Below are positions 8,940 through 17,475 of a DNA stretch of 64,000 bases, piece by piece. The notes beneath the pieces are model-generated. The model had not been told where the DNA came from and ran no database searches. It saw only the letters and a program-made list of their open reading frames with translations. Position 1 is the first letter of the stretch. Every line of letters begins with the position of its first letter. The DNA lies in the NCBI GenBank assembly GCA_017436305.1, contig JAFSDJ010000040.1, forward strand, positions 1 to 64,000. The letters are read 5' to 3'. Position numbers and translations under genes: made by a program. The DNA comes from Lachnospiraceae bacterium. GTDB taxonomy: Bacteria > Bacillota > Clostridia > Lachnospirales > Lachnospiraceae.

Positions 8940-9716
8940 ATGCAACATAAGCAAAAAGAGAAAAAAGCAATTATTACAGTAAAAGGCTTACAGAAAAGCT
9001 TTTCTACCGGTGAAGTGGAACAGGTTATTATTAATAATTTGGATTTGGATATTTATGAAGGAGACTTTACGATTATCATGGGTTCTTCAGGAGCTGGAAA
9101 GTCTACCCTTATGTACGCTTTATCCGGAATGGACCGACCAAGTGGAGGAAGAATTTTATTTGATGGAAAGGATATTACCGAATATAAGGATGATGAGTTA
9201 GCCGTGTTTCGGAGAAAGAACTGTGGCTTTGTGTTCCAGCAAATATATTTATTAGAAAAGATGAGCTTGATGGATAATGTGCTTACTACCGGATTTTTAA
9301 CAGGAGAAAAGAAAAATAATGTGATTAAAAGAGCAGAGGATTTATTTGATAAAGTAAATCTTCCGAAAATTACCCGGAAAAAGAATTCATCCCAGATTTC
9401 AGGTGGTGAAGCACAAAGAGTAGGAATTGTAAGGGCTTTGATTAACAGACCTAAGGTTGTATTTGCTGACGAACCGACCGGAGCCTTAAATTCTAACAAT
9501 TCAGACGCAGTGTTGGATGTTTTTTCAAAAGTTCATGAGGAGGGACAAAGCATTATTATGGTTACTCATGATAAGAAAACAGCACTTCGGGCAGATCGGA
9601 TTATTTACTTAAAAGACGGGAAAATCTTTGGGGAATGTTTGCTTGGTAACTATCAGAAGGAAGATGTTGAAAGAACAAGAAAGCTGAATCAGTTTTTAGA
9701 GGAAATGGGGTGGTAG
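8940..9716 (+). CDS. ABC transporter ATP-binding protein (LolD/MacB/BceA type)
   Basis: This is the ATPase of an FtsX-type (type VII) ABC transporter. In 258 residues it shows Walker A GSSGAGKST (48-56), the Q-loop in FVFQQ, signature ISGGEAQRV (about 152-160), Walker B VVFADEPTGA and the switch histidine in VTHD. The ATG has a GAGAGGAG ribosome site. The partner permease starts three bases after its stop, and a regulator gene follows, so the three form one cassette. Such cassettes usually work in peptide-antibiotic resistance or envelope-stress signalling, but the substrate is not evident. Confidence 0.9.
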   Translation: MQHKQKEKKAIITVKGLQKSFSTGEVEQVIINNLDLDIYEGDFTIIMGSSGAGKSTLMYALSGMDRPSGGRILFDGKDITEYKDDELAVFRRKNCGFVFQQIYLLEKMSLMDNVLTTGFLTGEKKNNVIKRAEDLFDKVNLPKITRKKNSSQISGGEAQRVGIVRALINRPKVVFADEPTGALNSNNSDAVLDVFSKVHEEGQSIIMVTHDKKTALRADRIIYLKDGKIFGECLLGNYQKEDVERTRKLNQFLEEMGW

Positions 9717-9719
9717 TAT

Positions 9720-12146
9720 ATGAAAAAAATATGGGTGTTAGCCAAGCATAACCTAAAGAAGGAAAAAGGTCAGTATATGGCCTTTGGAATAATACTTCTT
9801 ATGACAGCTCTCATTTTAAATATAGCTTTGGTGTTATTGTTTCAAATGGATAAGGCATACGATAAAAAGTTTGATGAGTTAGATACGGCTAACGTGAATG
9901 TGATTGTTGCCGGTGGGAAGTCCCAACCGGTGGTGGAATATAATGTGAATATAGACAAAGAAACAAAAACAACTGAGCAATTCGAAATAGTAGAAGAAGC
10001 AAAGATAACAGAGAGATTAGACGAAATAGAGAAAGAAATATCCCAGTTAGAAAACGTTGAAAAAGTAGAAGTATTAGAAGCAATTTTTCTAAATGCAATC
10101 GTGAAGGATTTCAGAGGAACTGATTTTGATATGAATACAGTTTTTTACAATATGGACGAAACTCACGAATTAAATCGTCTGGAAATTATCAGAGAAGATA
10201 AAACAGAAGTAAAAAATCCTATTTATCTGCCATTGTACATTGCAGAATTTGGGCAGTTTGACTTAGGGGATACAATTGTATATCAAATAGAAGAGGAAAA
10301 AGTGGAATTTACGGTAGCGGGTGTTGTTCAGGAAATGCAGTATGGAAACCTGGGAAACGGAATCATTGGAGTATATCTTCCGAAAGAGACTTATACGGAA
10401 TTTGTGAAAGGGAGAGAAATGTGTCACGTTACAGTTTTTTCTGCACAAACAAAGGAACAGGCAGATTCAGAAAAAATGATGGATTCTATTACAAGTCTAT
10501 TGACAGATGCTGATGAAAGCGTATTGTTTAGCGGTTATGACAGAGCCAATAAACAGGTAAGAACTATGGTCTGTAACCTGCTTGTTGTGATTCTGGCTGC
10601 ATTTGCAGTAATCGTGCTATTGGTAAGTCTGCTATTGTGCAGAGAACGGATTCAAAACCGAATTGAAGCGGAAATGACCGATATGGGGGTTTTAAAGGCA
10701 TTAGGGTATACAGGAAATGGAATTATAGCAGCTATGATGCTGCCTTATGGAATCGTTGGAATCCTGACAATAGTGTTTGGTATAGGAATTTCTTATATTC
10801 TGTTGCCGGTACTTGTTTCTGTGATTCAGTTGCAGGCCGGTTTTTGGCTTACAATCGGATTTGATGCAATAGGGGCGCTTATTGTGGTTGTTTTATTGCT
10901 TGGGATGGTATTTTTCTTTACTTATTTTGCAGCAAGAAAAATAAAGAAATTACAGCCGATTTGGGCAATTAGAGGAATTAGTCAGGGGAAAATCAGCAGA
11001 AAAAATGTATTTGCGCTTCAGACTACTAAGGGAAATGTTCACTTGCTATTGGCCGGAAAAAATATGTATGCTGCAGCAAGACAGAATTTATTATTATTTT
11101 TAGTATTATTTGTGTTAACAATTCTAATATCTTTTGCAGGAGTTTTATTTTATAATGTAATGGTAGAGCCGGATAATTTTATGAGCACACTGGCAGAGGA
11201 AAGTCCGGATGCAGTACTTACCATGAATGCAGAAGATGGAAAAGGGCATAAAGAAGTAATAGAAAATATGGAACAGGTTTCAAATGTGCTGGAGTACTCT
11301 ATAGAAACAGTGCAACTTGACAAAGAAGAAGTTCCTGTATTTGTTTGTGAAGATTTTAATGAAGTAACCAATGATTTATGCTATGAAGGAAAAAATCCGG
11401 AAAATGATGATGAAATTGCAATTGGAAATGAAATAGCCCAAAATGGTAGTTATGAAATAGGGGATTCTATTACTTTGACAGTGGAGGGAAAAAGTGCTTC
11501 TTATAAGATTGTAGGTTTCTTGCAAAGTGTAAATTATCAAGGGAAATTATTAGAACTTACAAAAGAAGGATATGAGAAAATTTGTACAGAAAATCCATAC
11601 ATTACGCTGTATGTATATTTGAATGAAAAGGAGCAGACTGAAAGCTTTCTTGAGTTAGCAGAAGATAACTTTGAAGATGGGATTGTTACTACTGTGAATT
11701 TCTATGAGAAATCAAAAACATCTCAGGAGTTGTATGCGGGTATTGTACAGATTGTAGTTTTAGCGGTGTTTTTGTTAACAATTTTAATTGCCTTACTGAT
11801 TTTATTTATTTTAATCAGGTCTTTATTAGTGCAAAGAAGACAGGAACTTGGAATTTACAAGGCAATTGGTTATTCAAACAGACAGTTAATGTTCCAAATG
11901 GCAGGAAGTTTCTTACCAACTGCATTTGTGGCGATTTTCGGTTCGGCTGTTTTGGGAAAATTTATGATGCCGACAATTTATAATGGGATTTTTTCCATGA
12001 TCGGTGTTATGAAACATCATTGTGAGATTTCGGCAGGAATTTTGCTTTTATTTGCAGGGGTGTTGTTTGTTGCAACATTTTTCATTAGTATGGTTTTATC
12101 AATGCCTATAAAGAAGATTTCAGCGTATGCTCTAATTAAAGAGTAA
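9720..12146 (+). CDS. FtsX-family ABC transporter permease
   Basis: The 808-residue integral membrane partner of the preceding ATPase has an N-terminal helix (about 18-40) and a large extracytoplasmic domain (about 45-280). A first FtsX domain with three helices (about 285-405) contains the coupling segment MGVLKALGYTG. A second soluble domain and second FtsX domain (about 670-800) follow, with LGIYKAIGYSNR in the equivalent position. The duplicated layout is that of BceB/MacB-like permeases. There is no histidine kinase or response regulator nearby, unlike classic Bce modules. A GTTAG-N6-CTAAC palindrome lies at 9878. Confidence 0.88.
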   Translation: MKKIWVLAKHNLKKEKGQYMAFGIILLMTALILNIALVLLFQMDKAYDKKFDELDTANVNVIVAGGKSQPVVEYNVNIDKETKTTEQFEIVEEAKITERLDEIEKEISQLENVEKVEVLEAIFLNAIVKDFRGTDFDMNTVFYNMDETHELNRLEIIREDKTEVKNPIYLPLYIAEFGQFDLGDTIVYQIEEEKVEFTVAGVVQEMQYGNLGNGIIGVYLPKETYTEFVKGREMCHVTVFSAQTKEQADSEKMMDSITSLLTDADESVLFSGYDRANKQVRTMVCNLLVVILAAFAVIVLLVSLLLCRERIQNRIEAEMTDMGVLKALGYTGNGIIAAMMLPYGIVGILTIVFGIGISYILLPVLVSVIQLQAGFWLTIGFDAIGALIVVVLLLGMVFFFTYFAARKIKKLQPIWAIRGISQGKISRKNVFALQTTKGNVHLLLAGKNMYAAARQNLLLFLVLFVLTILISFAGVLFYNVMVEPDNFMSTLAEESPDAVLTMNAEDGKGHKEVIENMEQVSNVLEYSIETVQLDKEEVPVFVCEDFNEVTNDLCYEGKNPENDDEIAIGNEIAQNGSYEIGDSITLTVEGKSASYKIVGFLQSVNYQGKLLELTKEGYEKICTENPYITLYVYLNEKEQTESFLELAEDNFEDGIVTTVNFYEKSKTSQELYAGIVQIVVLAVFLLTILIALLILFILIRSLLVQRRQELGIYKAIGYSNRQLMFQMAGSFLPTAFVAIFGSAVLGKFMMPTIYNGIFSMIGVMKHHCEISAGILLLFAGVLFVATFFISMVLSMPIKKISAYALIKE

Positions 12147-12188
12147 ATTATGGAGTAAGTTTTTGAAAAATTAAAGGAGATAAAAGAT

Positions 12189-13073
12189 ATGGATTTTGGA
12201 GATAAATTGAAAGAGATTAGAAGACGGGAAGGGCTGTCTCAGGAACAATTAGCGGAGAGGATTGGAGTGTCCAGACAGGCTATTACCAAATGGGAGACAA
12301 AGAAGGGGTTACCGGATTTGGAAAACATGATGATTTTAGCAGAAATTTTTAAGACTACTTTAGATGAGTTAGTATATCAGGGGGCTGGAACTGAAAAAGA
12401 GGAAAGAAAAGAATTTTGCAGTGAAACAATCTACGATATAGATAACAAAACTCATTTTGATATACATTTTGGAAGTGCTAAAGAAATTGAGGTAGTCCCT
12501 TCTTTGGATGAGAAGCTTCATGTAGTACTTAAGTCTAAAACGTTGGAAAATTTAGAACAACTATTTAAGATTAAGCTGGATGAAAAACGCAAAAAAATAG
12601 ATGTAAACTGCTTCAAAAAGGGTGAGCTTAGCGAGAAAGAAATCAGAGAAGAGCTTTCGGTTACGATTATGCTACCAAAGGATTATACAAATCACTGTGA
12701 ACTGGAGGCTTCTGCGAAGGAAGTAAGCTTTGTGGGACTTCATTTAGATTGTTTTGAATATGACGGTGAGGCTTCCTTTGTAACAATGAAACAATGTCGG
12801 GGAAGCTTTGAATTTACCGGTAAGACAGATTTCGATATTACAGTAGATGAAATAAATGGAAGACTGCAGGTATATCAGCTTTGGGCTAATTCTATTATTC
12901 ATGTAACGAAGCCTGCCAATTTTCATGTGAATAATTCCGGCAGAAAGAGTCGTGTTTACTGGAATAAGAATGAACAGACCGTTGAGAGTTTTGAGAACGT
13001 GGAAAGTGAAAATGAACTGTGTATTGCCGGTATTAAATCTGAAATGATAGTCAGCTGTGAGTGGGAATCATAG
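12189..13073 (+). CDS. XRE-family regulator with a C-terminal DUF4097-like beta domain
   Basis: Residues 6-60 form a Cro/CI helix-turn-helix (LSQEQLAERIGVSRQAI..WE) with the dimer-type tail ILAEIFKTTLDELV. Residues 80-290 are beta-rich with repeated short strands, resembling the beta-helical domain seen in DUF4097 proteins. It lies 42 bases after the permease and probably controls the ABC cassette. No membrane helix is seen, so how it would sense a signal is unclear. Confidence 0.8.
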   Translation: MDFGDKLKEIRRREGLSQEQLAERIGVSRQAITKWETKKGLPDLENMMILAEIFKTTLDELVYQGAGTEKEERKEFCSETIYDIDNKTHFDIHFGSAKEIEVVPSLDEKLHVVLKSKTLENLEQLFKIKLDEKRKKIDVNCFKKGELSEKEIREELSVTIMLPKDYTNHCELEASAKEVSFVGLHLDCFEYDGEASFVTMKQCRGSFEFTGKTDFDITVDEINGRLQVYQLWANSIIHVTKPANFHVNNSGRKSRVYWNKNEQTVESFENVESENELCIAGIKSEMIVSCEWES

Positions 13074-13096
13074 TATTTTTACAGGAATATAAATGA

Positions 13097-13144
13097 AGCT
13101 GCTGCTTTACGAATTTCATTCGTTAAAGCGACAGCTCCATTTTT
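13097..13144 (+). terminator. Intrinsic terminator of the ABC/XRE cassette
   Basis: A long imperfect stem (AGCTGCTGCTTTACGAAT against ATTCGTTAAAGCGACAGCT) closes a TTC loop and is followed by CCATTTTT. Confidence 0.7.
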
Positions 13145-13202
13145 GATTAGCATAAATATAGAATAAAAAATATAGCCATTGCAGTAATAGCTATATTTCT
13201 GC

Positions 13203-13853
13203 CTACATCAAATTCACAATACCAATTAGTCCAAGCATTGCAAGCCCCATACTTGGCATGATGATTCCGGGTAGATCCTGAAACACCTTTGGATTGATTT
13301 TTCTAAAGGTTACACCAATTACCAAAAAAACAATAGAGTTAAGCAATACAAACCATTTCGGTATGGCAAGACAACCGGTAAGAATTGCAATGACAGATGT
13401 TACGCAGGGTGTCATTAAGAGCAGATATCCGAAAAAGAAAGGAAATGCAATTGCCTTGTAAAAGGTTTTTAATATACTGTCTACCAGTTCAGGGTGTCCT
13501 GCTTCAATGAGTCTTTTGTACAAAAGGGGCTGGATGCAAAGTGCTGTATGTATAAGTACACCACCTACCGTTCCGGCACAGCCAACGATGGCTGTAACAT
13601 AACCCAGTGTCTGATTGTTTTCTGCTATCTGCATGCCGAGGGAGTAAATTCCCAGCATTGCAAAAATATCTCCGAAAAAAGCAAAAATGATGGAGGTCAC
13701 AAATCTCCAGTCTGCCATCTTTACCCAGTTAGTGTCAACATTGCCGCCCGGTCCTGTTTTCTGATTTCCTTTACCCTTGAGGTCAAAAAGGATATCTCCT
13801 ATGGCACAAAGAATGCCGCCGATAAGTCCTAAAATTGAAAATGTCATTAACAT
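13203..13853 (-). CDS. Multi-pass membrane protein (DUF6796-like)
   Basis: The 216-residue protein has about six hydrophobic segments (near 5-22, 50-70, 82-105, 135-158, 160-182 and 192-214) and no catalytic motif I recognise. It resembles the uncharacterised DUF6796 family, from memory only. An AAGGAGA ribosome site precedes ATG 13853. It is the third gene of a minus-strand operon after a tetR gene and a hydrolase gene, with 22 bases between it and the hydrolase, so it probably shares the TetR signal. Confidence 0.7.
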   Translation of the reverse strand: MLMTFSILGLIGGILCAIGDILFDLKGKGNQKTGPGGNVDTNWVKMADWRFVTSIIFAFFGDIFAMLGIYSLGMQIAENNQTLGYVTAIVGCAGTVGGVLIHTALCIQPLLYKRLIEAGHPELVDSILKTFYKAIAFPFFFGYLLLMTPCVTSVIAILTGCLAIPKWFVLLNSIVFLVIGVTFRKINPKVFQDLPGIIMPSMGLAMLGLIGIVNLM

Positions 13854-13875
13854 AGTTGTATCTCTCCTTAAAATA

Positions 13876-14726
13876 TTATTCTCGTTCCTTGATGTATCTT
13901 ACAACAGAAGCAGCATAATTTTCCACATCCATAAGTGCACCAAGGTGTCCGCCATCTTTTTCCTTTATCACTTTGGGGGCAGTCATAAAATCAATTAGCT
14001 GTTGCTTGGTTTCAGCAGAAAAAGTCTCGTCATCCTCATTGATTACAAGCATAACTCTGTCTGCGAGGAATACAAAATCCTTTTTCTCAATATTGAGGTG
14101 GTTTCCGCAGTCTATCAGCATATCAATCATGTGCAGTTCGTGTTCCTTGGTAAGCATCTGAAACATGACATCTGCCAAATCTTCAAACAAAGTCTTATGT
14201 TCAGGTGGAAGCTTATCCGTCTTTTTGGCAATTGCTTTCATCATTGCTTTTTTAGCAAGTCCCCAAGGGATTATTTTTATCATGCGTCGGCTTTTTGCCT
14301 GGCGTTTTTTCATACCTTCGAAATATTCCAGTGAACCACCACAGCCCTGAACAGCAGCAGTATTGGAGAGGACCAGTCCGTCCACAATTTCAGGATGTCT
14401 TTTGGCAATAATCTGTGCTGCAGCACCACCTAAAGATTGTCCTACCAGCCAGACCTTGAGGCCAAGAACTTTCATAAGCTCTGCTACAGCATCTGCAAAT
14501 TCAGCCATTGTAGGATAGCACCTAAGATAATCAAAGGTGATTACAGAAAAATCCTGTGCAAAGCGGTCAAAATGCATAAAGAACAAATCAGAAAGTCCAA
14601 TACCACCTGTCAGTAAAACGATGGTAGCTTTGGAAATTTCTTTCTTGTGATAGCGATACACAAAGTCCTTGCCATTGATTTTTTTGTCTGTTGCGGGTAT
14701 GTTTCGTAAAATTGTTCCAGTGTCAT
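13876..14726 (-). pseudogene. Alpha/beta hydrolase with a one-base frameshift near the start
   Basis: The downstream frame (13876-14661) encodes an alpha/beta-hydrolase core with the nucleophile elbow GQSLGGAA, an oxyanion-region LLTGGIG and a late GGHLGAL holding the catalytic histidine. The natural start is ATG 14726: its ribosome site AAGGAGG overlaps the tetR stop. From there the frame reads MTLEQFYETYPQQT, then leaves the hydrolase frame at a run of seven A (14679-14685 on the minus strand). Adding one A would join it in frame to INGKDFVYRYHKKE and give about 283 residues. It may be a true pseudogene, a phase-variable or slippage-rescued gene, or a sequencing error in a homopolymer. Confidence 0.75.
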
Positions 14727-14738
14727 AGTGTGCCTCCT

Positions 14739-15311
14739 TTATTTCTCGAAAATATAATCCGTAATTGCTTTGGCGATTACGGCAATGGTTTCGTTGTAGC
14801 TGTCCGGTAACAGAAACTCTCGTTCCGCAGAGGCGGAAGCGGCAATATTCATCAGATTTACAACGACCTCAGCTTTAATGTCCTTTCTGTCTGTGCAGGC
14901 GGATATTACTTTTTTTGCAAGCACCAGACTATTTTCGTCTGCTTCCTTCTGTTTGTGGGGAAGCCGGCGGAAGATAATCTTTAACTCATCTGTAGTGAAA
15001 TAGTCGTATATTGTTTTTTTAGTTGTGTAACGTTCGTAAAAAAGGTTGTAGGCATTTTCTCTAGTGGGGGATTCTATAAGTTCTGCAAAAGCCATACGAT
15101 TTTCATCCCGAATCTGAAGCATAATTTCATAAAAGAAAACCTCTTTAGACGGAAAAAAGTTGTAAAAGGTGCCTTTGGCAATTCCTGCATCAGAGGCAAT
15201 ATCTGCAATAGAAATGTTTTTGTATAAATTTCTTTCAAGTGCTTTACGTCCAATAACAAGCAGTGATTCACGTATATTGGTTCTGTCTGTATCTGAAAAA
15301 ATTTTTGGCAT
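14739..15311 (-). CDS. TetR-family transcriptional regulator
   Basis: The 190-residue protein has an N-terminal helix-turn-helix (about 10-55) with ISIADIASDAGIAKGTFYNFF followed by SKEVFF, the usual TetR signature, and a helical C-terminal ligand domain. An AAGGAGG ribosome site precedes ATG 15311. It leads a minus-strand operon with the hydrolase and membrane protein genes. The palindromic site at 15332-15361 just upstream is a plausible autoregulatory operator. The ligand is not inferable. Confidence 0.88.
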   Translation of the reverse strand: MPKIFSDTDRTNIRESLLVIGRKALERNLYKNISIADIASDAGIAKGTFYNFFPSKEVFFYEIMLQIRDENRMAFAELIESPTRENAYNLFYERYTTKKTIYDYFTTDELKIIFRRLPHKQKEADENSLVLAKKVISACTDRKDIKAEVVVNLMNIAASASAEREFLLPDSYNETIAVIAKAITDYIFEK

Positions 15312-15331
15312 AGAAACCTCCTTGTAAAACT

Positions 15332-15361
15332 AAATGACCAAAAGAAACATCTTAGTCATTT
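15332..15361 (-). promoter_or_regulatory. Candidate TetR operator upstream of the tetR operon
   Basis: AAATGAC and GTCATTT form an inverted repeat separated by 16 bases, 20 bases before the tetR start codon and just upstream of its ribosome site. Confidence 0.45.
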
Positions 15362-15438
15362 TACGATAGAGAGTTGGAGTTGTCAAGGTAGGTTTAATGA
15401 AAGTAATTCTTAATAAACAATTTTGGCAGAAATATTTC

Positions 15439-15493
15439 TTGACGGGTCAAGGTATCAATGCTAATATAACGGCGTTATATATAACACTGTTAT
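15439..15493 (+). promoter_or_regulatory. SigA promoter packed with three palindromes
   Basis: TTGACG (15439-15444), a 17-base spacer and TAATAT (15462-15467) form a strong promoter. The -35 sits in the palindrome TTGAC-GG-GTCAA (15439-15450). ATAACG-G-CGTTAT (15466-15478) covers the end of the -10 and the start site, and ATAACA-C-TGTTAT (15481-15493) follows 15 bases later. The last two share the form ATAAC-N3-GTTAT, so one dimeric repressor probably binds both. Confidence 0.65.
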
Positions 15494-15505
15494 GTAAATT
15501 TGTAG

Positions 15506-15724
15506 GTGCATATATTTGCCGAAGACAGAGAAACATTAAATAAAATAAGAGAAACATTAAATAAAATACATGAAGCAACAGAAGTGGAAGGAATGGAATT
15601 TGCTTACACAAATCTTAACTGTATGAAACTTTTACTTACTGCGTCAGGTGGAACTAGATATGTAAATTTTATGAGGCTGACTGGTCAGCCTGCATGGGGT
15701 TGGAATAACCTCATATATTTTTGA
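15506..15724 (+). pseudogene. Short unrecognised frame with an 18-bp tandem duplication
   Basis: A 72-residue frame follows the palindrome-rich promoter, but it has no convincing ribosome site. Its start contains an 18-bp direct tandem duplication (encoding ETLNKIR then ETLNKIH). Its 3' half contains the perfect stem AGGCTGAC-TG-GTCAGCCT (15674-15691) and a second stem ending in ATTTTT. I do not recognise the protein. It may be the remains of the gene that promoter once served. Confidence 0.3.
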
Positions 15725-15730
15725 ATGACG

Positions 15731-15746
15731 GTTAGTTAAAACTAAC
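15731..15746 (+). promoter_or_regulatory. GTTAG-N6-CTAAC palindrome upstream of feoA (possible iron box)
   Basis: GTTAG-TTAAAA-CTAAC is symmetric over 14 of its 16 bases and lies 27 bases before the feoA-like start codon. It loosely resembles DtxR/IdeR-type iron boxes (TTAGGTTAG-like arms), so metal regulation is plausible here. The same spaced palindrome occurs elsewhere in the window away from metal genes. Confidence 0.5.
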
Positions 15747-15773
15747 TAGAATTAGGAGGCAAAGGAAGGACTT

Positions 15774-15947
15774 ATGAAGAATCTAACAGAGCTTTCGCAG
15801 GGACAGAAAGCAAAAATTGTTGCCATTAATGGCGACAAACGTTATCTGACAAGGGTAACATCCATTGGACTTAGTATTGGGTGTCAGGTTGAGATGCTAC
15901 AGAATTTCGTATTTGGTGTTAAGACCTTAAGAGTGTCGGAGGCATAG
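15774..15947 (+). CDS. feoA: Short FeoA-like ferrous iron transport protein
   Basis: The 57-residue product begins MKNLTELSQGQKAKIVAING and continues with TSIGLSIGCQVEMLQN, the typical SH3-like FeoA beginning. FeoA proteins are usually 70-75 residues and end with a conserved strand giving LV.RG..IAL. Here that part is shortened to FVFGVKTLRVSEA, so the domain may not close properly. A ribosome site (GGAAGG) precedes the ATG. The gene for its normal partner, the GTPase permease FeoB, is absent. It is probably decaying, or it serves a FeoB encoded elsewhere. Confidence 0.65.
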   Translation: MKNLTELSQGQKAKIVAINGDKRYLTRVTSIGLSIGCQVEMLQNFVFGVKTLRVSEA

Positions 15948-15979
15948 GAGGCAAAGAAATAGAGTTAGGAGTTTTGATT

Positions 15980-16333
15980 ATGACTGATGGAATTATAGTT
16001 GTGATATTAGTGGTTGTGTTGTTTTTTGGAATACGTTCTTCAATAAAACATTTTGCAAGAAAGGGAGGTTGCTGTGGAGGTTCAGATTATAAGCCTAAAA
16101 AGAAGAAGCTTTCAAAGGTTTTGTATAAAAAGATATTTCAAGTAGATGGCATGCAATGTGAGCATTGTAAAAGGCGAGTTGAAGAAGCTATAAATGATAT
16201 TAGCGGTGTGGCAGGAATTGTTAATCTGAAAAAAGGTGAATTAACCATATCTTATGAAGCAGATGTTGAAGATGAAGTGATTATGGAAAAACTGGAGCAG
16301 AGAGGTTATTCTGTTACGGGGGTAAGGTACTAG
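15980..16333 (+). CDS. FeoB-associated Cys-rich membrane protein fused to an HMA domain
   Basis: Residues 4-20 form one membrane helix, followed by the basic, cysteine-rich KGGCCGG segment typical of the small FeoB-associated proteins. Residues 48-117 form a heavy-metal-associated domain with the metal site MQCEHCKRRV (CxxC) and the expected beta-alpha-beta-beta-alpha-beta pattern. The protein (117 residues) therefore combines a feo-operon accessory with a copper-chaperone-like domain. ATG 15980 follows an AGGAG ribosome site; an earlier TTG is unlikely. It normally sits just after feoB, which is missing here. Confidence 0.8.
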   Translation: MTDGIIVVILVVVLFFGIRSSIKHFARKGGCCGGSDYKPKKKKLSKVLYKKIFQVDGMQCEHCKRRVEEAINDISGVAGIVNLKKGELTISYEADVEDEVIMEKLEQRGYSVTGVRY

Positions 16334-16381
16334 GTATGAAGTTCTATCATTTTGGAGAAGTAATTCCTCTTTTGGAAGCTT

Positions 16382-16510
16382 GGTACAAACAGCAAGGTTG
16401 CAACTGTAACTAAAAAATACGTAGTAAAAGGAAAAGCAAAAGGCGCAGATTATATTTGTGTTTATGCGAAAAATGGTATTTACAAGAAAGTAAAGGTTAC
16501 GGTAAAATAA
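16382..16510 (+). pseudogene. C-terminal fragment of a bacterial Ig-like (Big_2) repeat protein
   Basis: This frame has no start codon. Its 42 residues contain NSKVATVTKKYVVKGKAKG and end KKVKVTVK, the usual last strands of a Big_2 (invasin/intimin-like) surface repeat. The rest of such a protein, normally hundreds of residues with a signal peptide, is absent. It is a relic that supports deletion in this region. Confidence 0.7.
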
Positions 16511-16536
16511 ATTAAAAAATCTAGGAGGTATTTCAT

Positions 16537-17370
16537 ATGAATCCGGTTTATGAAAAATTACAAAATTGTTTAAAAAGTATTCGGGAAAAAACGGACTTTG
16601 TACCAAAGGTAGCTATTGTACTTGGTTCTGGTCTTGGGGATTACGCAAATGATATAAAAGTAGTTGATGAAGTTGATTATGGCCATATTGAAGGATTTCC
16701 GGTTTCCACCGTTGTAGGACATGCGGGCAAATTTATTTTCGGCTATGTGGGAGAGGTTCCGGTTGTATGTATGAAAGGAAGAGTGCATTATTACGAAGGA
16801 TATCCTATTACAGATGTTGTACTTCCTACCAGACTGATGAAGCTTTTGGGCGCAGAAATTTTATTTTTAACCAATGCTTCAGGCGGTGTAAATAAATCCT
16901 TTCATGCAGGAGATTTTATGCTGATTAATGACCATATTTCCACTTTTGCACCAAATCCGTTGATCGGCCCAAATATAGATGAATTAGGTACAAGATTCCC
17001 TGATATGAGCCAGATTTACGATAAAGATTTAAGAGACATTATAAAAGAAACGGCTAAAGAAAATCAAATTGCATTACAGGAAGGTGTGTACATTCAGTTT
17101 ACAGGCCCATCCTTTGAATCACCGGCAGAGATTAAAATGGCAGCTGCACTGGGAGCAGATGCAGTAGGAATGTCTACTGCAGTAGAAGCCATTGCGGCCA
17201 ATCACATGGGCATGAAGGTGTGTGGAATTTCCTGTGTTTGTAACCTTGCGGCGGGACTTTCTGAAAATCCCCTTACTCATGATGAGGTTCAGGAAGCTGC
17301 CAATACAGCAGCCCCTTTATTTAAAAAGCTTGTAACTGAATGTGTAAAGAAATTTGGCGCGCAATACTAA
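16537..17370 (+). CDS. punA: Purine-nucleoside phosphorylase (PNP/MTAP family)
   Basis: Phosphorolyses inosine, guanosine and their deoxy forms to base and (deoxy)ribose 1-phosphate. The 277-residue protein shows VLGSGLGDYA (phosphate binding), GRVHYYEGY, the LTNASGGVN loop, the purine-site segment GPSFESPAEIKM and MSTAVEAIAANH, all in the order of the trimeric PNP family. A CTAGGAGG ribosome site precedes the ATG. Cytidine deaminase follows about 100 bases later, so the two likely form a nucleoside-salvage unit. Confidence 0.94.
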   Translation: MNPVYEKLQNCLKSIREKTDFVPKVAIVLGSGLGDYANDIKVVDEVDYGHIEGFPVSTVVGHAGKFIFGYVGEVPVVCMKGRVHYYEGYPITDVVLPTRLMKLLGAEILFLTNASGGVNKSFHAGDFMLINDHISTFAPNPLIGPNIDELGTRFPDMSQIYDKDLRDIIKETAKENQIALQEGVYIQFTGPSFESPAEIKMAAALGADAVGMSTAVEAIAANHMGMKVCGISCVCNLAAGLSENPLTHDEVQEAANTAAPLFKKLVTECVKKFGAQY

Positions 17371-17475
17371 ATATAAGTACTAAGTAGACGGAATTAGAGA
17401 TGAAAACCAGTTTATAGAAAATATGAACAGACAGTTTTGGAAGACAATGATAGTAGTTATGTGGAGGATAAGCAG

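Noticed and set aside
15506..15724. 72-residue frame as a genuine gene
   Set aside because: It has no convincing ribosome site, contains an 18-bp tandem duplication and is full of hairpins with no recognisable domain, so I list it only as a possible remnant.
16334..16411. Short frame starting MKFYHFGEVIPLLEA
   Set aside because: It ends after 25 codons, has no ribosome site and overlaps the Ig-like fragment in another frame.
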